NCBI GenBank assembly: GCA_963835705.1
Contig: CAWIGR010000010.1
Coordinates: forward strand, 1 to 64,000
Length of the DNA: 64,000 bases
Direction: 5' to 3'
From: JACVRW01 sp963835705
GTDB taxonomy: Bacteria > Actinomycetota > Thermoleophilia > Solirubrobacterales > Thermoleophilaceae
In this document: positions 61,528 through 64,000 of the stretch, one piece after another
Layout: each line of letters begins with the position of its first letter
Numbering within the stretch: the first letter of the stretch is position 1
Program-made: the position numbers and the translations under genes
Notes under the pieces: generated by a model
What the model saw: the letters and a program-made list of their open reading frames with translations, nothing else
Database searches by the model: none
Told to the model about the DNA's origin: nothing

Positions 61528-62727
61528 TCACGGCGGTCCCTCGCGGCGGAGCAGCGCGATTCGTTCCGCCAGCCGGCCGTCGGCCGGCGGCTTCAGGGGT
61601 CCGCCGCGGCGGTAGAGCTCCCTCACCTGGCTGCCGTCGCTGGTGTGTGCCACCTCCACCACCGCATCCACCGCGCGGCTGCCGTCCGCCAGCCGGGCCT
61701 GGTGCACCACCAGGTCGATGGCGCTCGCCACCTGCTCGCGCACGGCGGCGTGCGGCAGGCCGACGCCGGCCATCAGCGCCAGCGTCTCCACACGCCGAAG
61801 CGCATCCGCCGGCGAGTTGGCGTGCACCGTGGTCAGCGAGCCGTCGTGGCCGGTGTTCAGCGCCTGCAGCATGTCGAGGCATTCCGAGCCCCGAACCTCG
61901 CCCACCACGATCCGGTCGGGCCGCATCCGCAGCGCGTTTCTCACGAGCTGGCGGATCGTCACCTCGCCGCGCCCCTCCAGGTTCGCCGGCCGGGCCTCGA
62001 GGCGGACCACGTGACGCTGGCGCAGCCGCAGCTCCGCCGCGTCCTCGATCGTCACGATCCGCTCCTCGCCGGGGATCGCGCCCGACAGCGCGTTCAGGGT
62101 CGTCGTCTTGCCGGAGCCGGTGCCTCCGCTCACCAGGATCGACGCCCGGGCCGCCACGCACACCGCCAGCAGCTCCGCCACGGCGGCGGGCAGCGTGCCC
62201 CGGGCCACCAGATCCCGCAGCGAGAAACCCTCGCGCCGGAAGCGGCGGATCGTCAGGCAGGGACCCGAGAGGGAGAGCGGCGGGATCACCACGTTCACCC
62301 GCGACCCGTCGGCCAGCCGAGCGTCGCACAGCGGCGCCGCCTCGTCGACACGACGCCCCAGCGGCGCCAGCACGCGCTCGATCGCGTGCATCAGCTCCGC
62401 CTCGCCCGCGAACTCCACCTCGGCGCGCTCGAGCCGGCCCCGGCGCTCCACGTAGACCGACCCCGGTCCGTTCACCATCACCTCGTCCACCGCCGGATCG
62501 GCGAGGAGGGGCTCCAGCGGGCCGAGCCCGGTGGCGAGCACCATGACCCGCCGGCACAGGGCGTCCCGCTCGGCCTCGGGCAGCGGAGCAGCCTCCCGCT
62601 CCACGAGCCGGCGGACGTCGCCTTCCAGGCCGTCCGGTCCGCTCTCGCCCGAGCGCGCCCGTTCCACCAGCCGCGCGCGCAGGGCATCCGCGAGCTCGTC
62701 CAGTGCCTCCATTTCCGGAGAAGGCAC
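61528..62727 (-). CDS. tadA: Tad/CpaF-type secretion ATPase
   Basis: A hexameric AAA-like ATPase powering Tad (Flp) pilus assembly, 399 residues. An N-terminal domain (LLADPAVDEVMVNGPGSVYV) is followed by Walker A SGGTGSGKTTTLNAL near residue 205, the Asp box EERIVTIEDAAEL, Walker B DRIVVGEVRGSE and the His box GHDGSLTTVHANS. GTG 62727 or ATG 62712 may start it. No pilin, prepilin peptidase or TadZ gene is visible here. Confidence 0.92.
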   Translation of the reverse strand: MPSPEMEALDELADALRARLVERARSGESGPDGLEGDVRRLVEREAAPLPEAERDALCRRVMVLATGLGPLEPLLADPAVDEVMVNGPGSVYVERRGRLERAEVEFAGEAELMHAIERVLAPLGRRVDEAAPLCDARLADGSRVNVVIPPLSLSGPCLTIRRFRREGFSLRDLVARGTLPAAVAELLAVCVAARASILVSGGTGSGKTTTLNALSGAIPGEERIVTIEDAAELRLRQRHVVRLEARPANLEGRGEVTIRQLVRNALRMRPDRIVVGEVRGSECLDMLQALNTGHDGSLTTVHANSPADALRRVETLALMAGVGLPHAAVREQVASAIDLVVHQARLADGSRAVDAVVEVAHTSDGSQVRELYRRGGPLKPPADGRLAERIALLRREGPP

Positions 62728-62762
62728 CGGGAGGCGCGCCTCGCCCCCAGTACCCTCGCCGC

Positions 62763-63179
62763 GTGGACCTCCCCCTCACAGGCGGCTGCATGTGCGGCGG
62801 CGTGCGCTACGAGATCAGCGCCCCGCCGGAGTACGCCGGCTACTGCCACTGCACGCGCTGCCAGCGCCGCACCGGCGGGGCGGCCTCCATCAGCGCCCGC
62901 CTTCGGCCCGGCTCATTCGACATCGTCGAGGGCGCCGAGCACGTCGGCGTCCACCGGCCTCCCGACGGCTTCGAGAAGGCCTTCTGCTCGCAGTGCGGCT
63001 CGGCGCTGTTCAGCCGCAACCCGGACAACCCCGACGAGATCGGCGTCCGCATGGGCACGTTCGACCGGGACCCCGGCGTGCGCCCCTCCTACCGCCAGTA
63101 CGTCGCGAACGCGGCACCCTGGGAGCCCATCCCCGACGACGGCCTGCCGCGCCACCCCGCCGCGCGGCCCGCCCGCTAG
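62763..63179 (+). CDS. GFA (CENP-V/GFA) domain zinc protein
   Basis: A 138-residue protein of the glutathione-dependent formaldehyde-activating fold. Zinc cysteines lie in GGCMCGGVRYEI, YCHCTRCQRRTGG and FCSQCGSALF, the full CxC-CxxC set. Despite the name, most members have unknown substrates. GTG 62763 is used. It starts a plus-strand run with the cupin and GST genes. Confidence 0.9.
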   Translation: MDLPLTGGCMCGGVRYEISAPPEYAGYCHCTRCQRRTGGAASISARLRPGSFDIVEGAEHVGVHRPPDGFEKAFCSQCGSALFSRNPDNPDEIGVRMGTFDRDPGVRPSYRQYVANAAPWEPIPDDGLPRHPAARPAR

Positions 63180-63187
63180 GAGCCGCA

Positions 63188-63547
63188 GTGGACCTCACCC
63201 TCCTCCCTCTCGACCGTCCCACCGACACGCGCACCTTCGAGAAGGGCCGCTTCGAGCTCTACGAGGTCGGCCCGATGACGCTCGGGCGCGCCACATACGA
63301 ACCGGGCTGGCGCTGGTCGGAGCACGTCGGCGCGGCGACCGGGGAGAGCCTGTGCCAGGTCGAGCACGTCGGCCTGGTGGTGAGCGGCCAGGCCGCCGTG
63401 AAGATGCCCGACGGCACCGAGCGGGTGATGCGCGCAGGCGAGTTCTTCTACGTCCCGCCCGGCCACGACAGCTGGGTGGTCGGGGACGAGCCCTACGTGT
63501 CGCTGCACCTCATGGGCAGCGAGGGCTACGCGTTGAAGGGGTCATGA
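63188..63547 (+). CDS. Cupin-domain protein
   Basis: A 119-residue single-domain cupin: TLGRATYEPGWRWSEHVG, QVEHVGLVVSGQAAVKMPDG, FFYVPPGHDSWVVGDEP. The two conserved histidines of motif 1 are partly replaced (SEHVG, VEHVG), so metal binding is unsure. AGGAG precedes GTG 63188. It overlaps the next gene by four bases (ATGA). Confidence 0.85.
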   Translation: MDLTLLPLDRPTDTRTFEKGRFELYEVGPMTLGRATYEPGWRWSEHVGAATGESLCQVEHVGLVVSGQAAVKMPDGTERVMRAGEFFYVPPGHDSWVVGDEPYVSLHLMGSEGYALKGS

Positions 63548-64000
63548 CCCTTCGCCTGCACGACTACTCGGCCTCCGGCGAACTGCTACAAGGTCCGGCT
63601 GCTCCTCGCGCAGCTCGGCCTCGCCTACGAGCGCGTCCCCGTCGACATCTTCGGCGGGGACACCCTCACCGACGACTACGCCCGCATCAACCCGGCCCGC
63701 CAGACGCCGGTGCTCGAGCGCGACGGCGCCGAGCCGCTCAGCGAGTCGGGCGCCATCCTCGTCCATCTCGCCGAGGGCACCGAGTTCCTGCCGGAGCACC
63801 CGAACGAGCGCGCCCAGGCGCTGAAATGGCTCTTCTTCGAGCAGACCGCGGTGATCCCGGGCATCGCCGGCCTCCGCTTCCGCGTCATCACGGAACGCAT
63901 TCGCCCCGACGGTCGCGAGGTCGAGTGGCGCAAGGCGGTCGGCAACCTGGTCCTCCAGGTCCTGGACGAACGGCTCGAGACGAGCGACTTCCTCGCCGGA
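63544..64000 (+). CDS. Glutathione S-transferase family protein, frame disrupted, cut by the window edge
   Basis: The start ATG 63544 gives MTLRLHDYSASG. One extra G near 63577 breaks the frame; without it the reading continues NCYKVRLLLAQLGLAYERVP, then ARQTPVLERDGAEPLSESGA, the thioredoxin-like GST domain with its glutathione-site Pro and ESxA. A helical C-terminal domain starts (RAQALKWLFFEQTAVIPG) and runs off the window. The reaction is unknown. It is likely intact apart from an indel error. Confidence 0.8.
   Translation, partial: MTLRLHDYSASGELLQGPAAPRAARPRLRARPRRHLRRGHPHRRLRPHQPGPPDAGARARRRRAAQRVGRHPRPSRRGHRVPAGAPERARPGAEMALLRADRGDPGHRRPPLPRHHGTHSPRRSRGRVAQGGRQPGPPGPGRTARDERLPRR

Overview
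The window comes from a high-GC actinobacterium, most likely class Thermoleophilia (Solirubrobacterales-like). The base composition, frequent GTG/TTG starts and chains of ATGA/GTGA/TTGA gene overlaps are plain in the sequence. The exported protein at 59002-59544 has a leader of the kind I associate with that class. A fused cmk-der gene and a dcw cluster without ftsA fit an actinobacterium. The class-level call is an inference.

Layout. 1-3760: a PadR regulator and an ABC exporter whose permease is broken by several frameshifts. 4020-5420: an IS110-family element with 11-bp inverted ends and a long non-coding 3' segment. 5673-11414: a frameshifted stress-type protein, a giant SARP/AAA/TPR regulator and a cupin. 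11474-19854: DUF1707 protein, def, priA, a class III cyclase, TetR, metK and cmk-der. 19855-23968: a gene-poor stretch of small or poorly known genes that separates aroA from cmk-der. 23986-29673: an aromatic amino acid cluster (aroA, tyrA, DAHP synthase, hisC-type aminotransferase, aroH) joined to rluB. 29694-37213: a PAS-GGDEF protein, rlmN, EamA exporter with LysR, scpB-scpA-trpS, a sulfite-oxidase-family molybdoenzyme and a small membrane protein. 37422-41779: the glycine cleavage system (gcvPB, gcvPA, gcvH, gcvT), preceded by an M20 peptidase. 42963-58682: a near-complete dcw cluster, mraZ-rsmH-ftsL-ftsI-murE-murF-mraY-murD-ftsW-murG-murC-murB-ftsQ-ftsZ, all on the minus strand. 59002-64000: the exported protein, tadA-tadB-tadC, a GFA-like zinc protein, a cupin and a truncated GST.

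The dcw genes form one transcription unit driven from a promoter with MraZ-type repeats at about 58760-58804, and ftsZ has its own consensus promoter. The aromatic cluster runs from DAHP synthase to EPSP synthase plus chorismate mutase and prephenate dehydrogenase. trpS-scpA-scpB overlap tightly.

A recurring oddity is single-base frame disruption in otherwise well-conserved genes, some essential: aroA twice, murB, ftsQ, probably the ftsI start, the GST and the stress protein. This looks more like residual indel error in the assembly than gene decay; only the multiply broken ABC permease is a fair pseudogene candidate. Points for follow-up are the IS element with its putative guide-RNA segment, a ~140-bp palindromic repeat present twice, the mraZ leader hairpin and the shared N-terminal segment of FtsI and FtsW. 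I found no CRISPR array, rRNA, convincing tRNA or recognisable riboswitch.
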